This document shows, in pieces, positions 63,089 to 64,000 of a stretch of 64,000 nt of DNA (its first letter is position 1; every line of letters starts with the position of its first letter). The DNA is from Lithobates sylvaticus (lineage: Eukaryota > Chordata > Amphibia > Anura > Ranidae): positions 122,407,490 through 122,471,489 of the forward strand of contig CM053032.1 in assembly GCA_028564925.1 (NCBI GenBank), given 5' to 3'. Made by a program: the position numbers and the translations under genes. The notes under the pieces were generated by a model that ran no database searches, was not told the DNA's origin, and saw nothing but the letters and a program-made list of their open reading frames with translations.

Positions 63089-64000
63089 CCTCCAACACTA
63101 CTGCACCTTGTCCTGCATCCCTCCCAGCTGCCAATAGAGTGACCCAATGGGCCGTGAAAGAAAGGTACCGTCCCTGTCCATGCCTGCTGGACCATGAGTC
63201 AGCGGTAATATGCACCTTACCGCTGACCGCCCTGTCCAGCGAGGCATGGACATTGCCTTCCACTTGCCGGTAGAGAGACGGAATCGCCTTCCGTGAGAAA
63301 AAGTGGCGTTTGGGAACCTGCCACTGAGGAACCGCACATTGAACAAACTCACGGAAGGGGGCCGAGTCTACCAACTGAAAAGGCAGCAGCTGAAGTGCTA
63401 GCAATTTAGCCAAGCTAGCATTCAACCGCTGGGCATGTGGATGGCTGGGAGTGTACTTCTTTCTACGGTCCAGCAGCTGGGGCAGGGAAATTTGCCTGCT
63501 GCAATCGGACGTCGGTGTACTGCAAGTACTTGGTTGTGACACACCTAATTCTACACCTTCAGTCCTCTCAGAGCAGCTTTCAGAGAGCACTGAAGGTGTA
63601 GTGGGGATGGAGATCCCAGCTGATGAGGAGCAAGGAGAGGTCCGCTTAGTTCTTTGGTGTGGGTCTTTTATGTGTGCCTGCCAACGAGCTGCATGGCAGG
63701 TCGACATATGTCTGGTCATGCTTGTGGTGCCCAAGCGGCTGATGTTTTGGCCACGCGAGATACGCTTGAGACAAATATTGCAAATAGCAGTGGTGCGATC
63801 TGATGCACTAGTCTCAAAAAAGGCCCACACCGAAGAACTTTTCTGATAACGTGCAGAGGCAGCGCCCTGCACAGGCGGAGCTCTGCGGTGTTGCACAGTT
63901 GCTGTGCTGGCCTCTACCTGGCCTCCAGGGGGCATCCTGCCTCGTTGGACATGTGACGCCGCATCCTCCTCCTCCTCGTCCTCCTCCTCATCCTCTCTCC
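62979..64000 (-). pseudogene. hAT copy 3 transposase, BED-finger part (runs off window)
   Basis: The frame is open from the right edge (acidic DEEEDEEEED segment) through SASDRTTAICNICLKRIS, LGTTSMTRHMSTCH, the QISLPQLLDRRKKYTPSHP segment and VHITADSWSSRHGQGRYLSF. The BED-finger Cys/His residues are all present. It leaves the coding register at the serine tract near 63030. The true start codon is outside the window. Confidence 0.88.

Larger units (their letters stand above)
58760..64000 (-). mobile_element. Giant ZBED-type hAT transposon, copy 3 (right part outside window)
   Basis: The left terminus TAGGGATGAGCC interrupts L1 ORF2; the 8 bp before it are CTTGCCAC. The order is left arm, older array, 143-bp array, transposase on the minus strand. 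The window ends inside the N-terminal coding part, so the 64-bp array and right terminus are not visible. Confidence 0.92.

Noticed and set aside
1-64000. tRNA, rRNA or ordinary host protein-coding exons
   Set aside because: I found no cloverleaf-like or conserved exon sequence; nearly all bases are assigned to transposable elements or their arrays. A tRNA scan and protein search would be needed to exclude small host features.

Overview
The window is a vertebrate transposon graveyard with no recognisable host gene. The mix of families (CR1 and L1 LINEs, a GIY-YIG Penelope-like element, a Sushi-type Ty3 chromovirus, a class I endogenous retrovirus and giant ZBED-type hAT elements) suggests a large, repeat-rich amphibian genome, most likely a frog. 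That assignment is inference from element content, not from a host marker.

Layout. 1-9543 is the right part of hAT copy 1. Its transposase lies on the minus strand, with a 143/134-bp array behind it and a 4.7-kb array of 64-bp units in front of it, ending in a chain of perfect hairpins and a TIR. It sits inside the gag of a class I retrovirus fossil (9544-16576, plus strand, with pro, pol, env and 3' LTR). That retrovirus interrupts an old minus-strand L1 (pieces at 16577-16957, 21810-23190 and 23585-23908). The same L1 is also split by a Penelope-like element (16958-21809) flanked by a 13-bp target duplication; the element carries a reverse transcriptase/GIY-YIG gene and a candidate hammerhead ribozyme.

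23568-26768 and 26769-29969 are a near-identical 3.2-kb tandem duplication containing L1 ORF1, CR1, hAT copy 4 and the first part of a Ty3 LTR. The second unit runs into a whole-looking Ty3/Sushi-type chromovirus (29735-49010, minus strand) that inserted into hAT copy 4 with a 5-bp duplication GCTCC. The chromovirus gag is in turn interrupted by hAT copy 2 (35119-47866, 12.7 kb), which has the same arrays as copy 1. hAT copy 4 resumes at 49011-49918. The same hAT family was therefore active both before and after the chromovirus arrived.

49919-50940 is unassigned sequence. 51100-53525 is a 5'-truncated minus-strand L1, followed by a 21/22-bp minisatellite. 53881-58759 is a plus-strand L1 with ORF1 and ORF2, cut by hAT copy 3 (58760 to the right edge).

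The most unusual feature is the hAT family itself. These are very large DNA transposons whose bulk is satellite DNA: a 64-bp array directly ahead of the transposase start, and two related 143/144-bp arrays behind its end. The higher-order structure of the arrays differs between copies, and the right ends carry consecutive long hairpins. Transposase reading frames are damaged in all copies, but copy 1 is close to whole.
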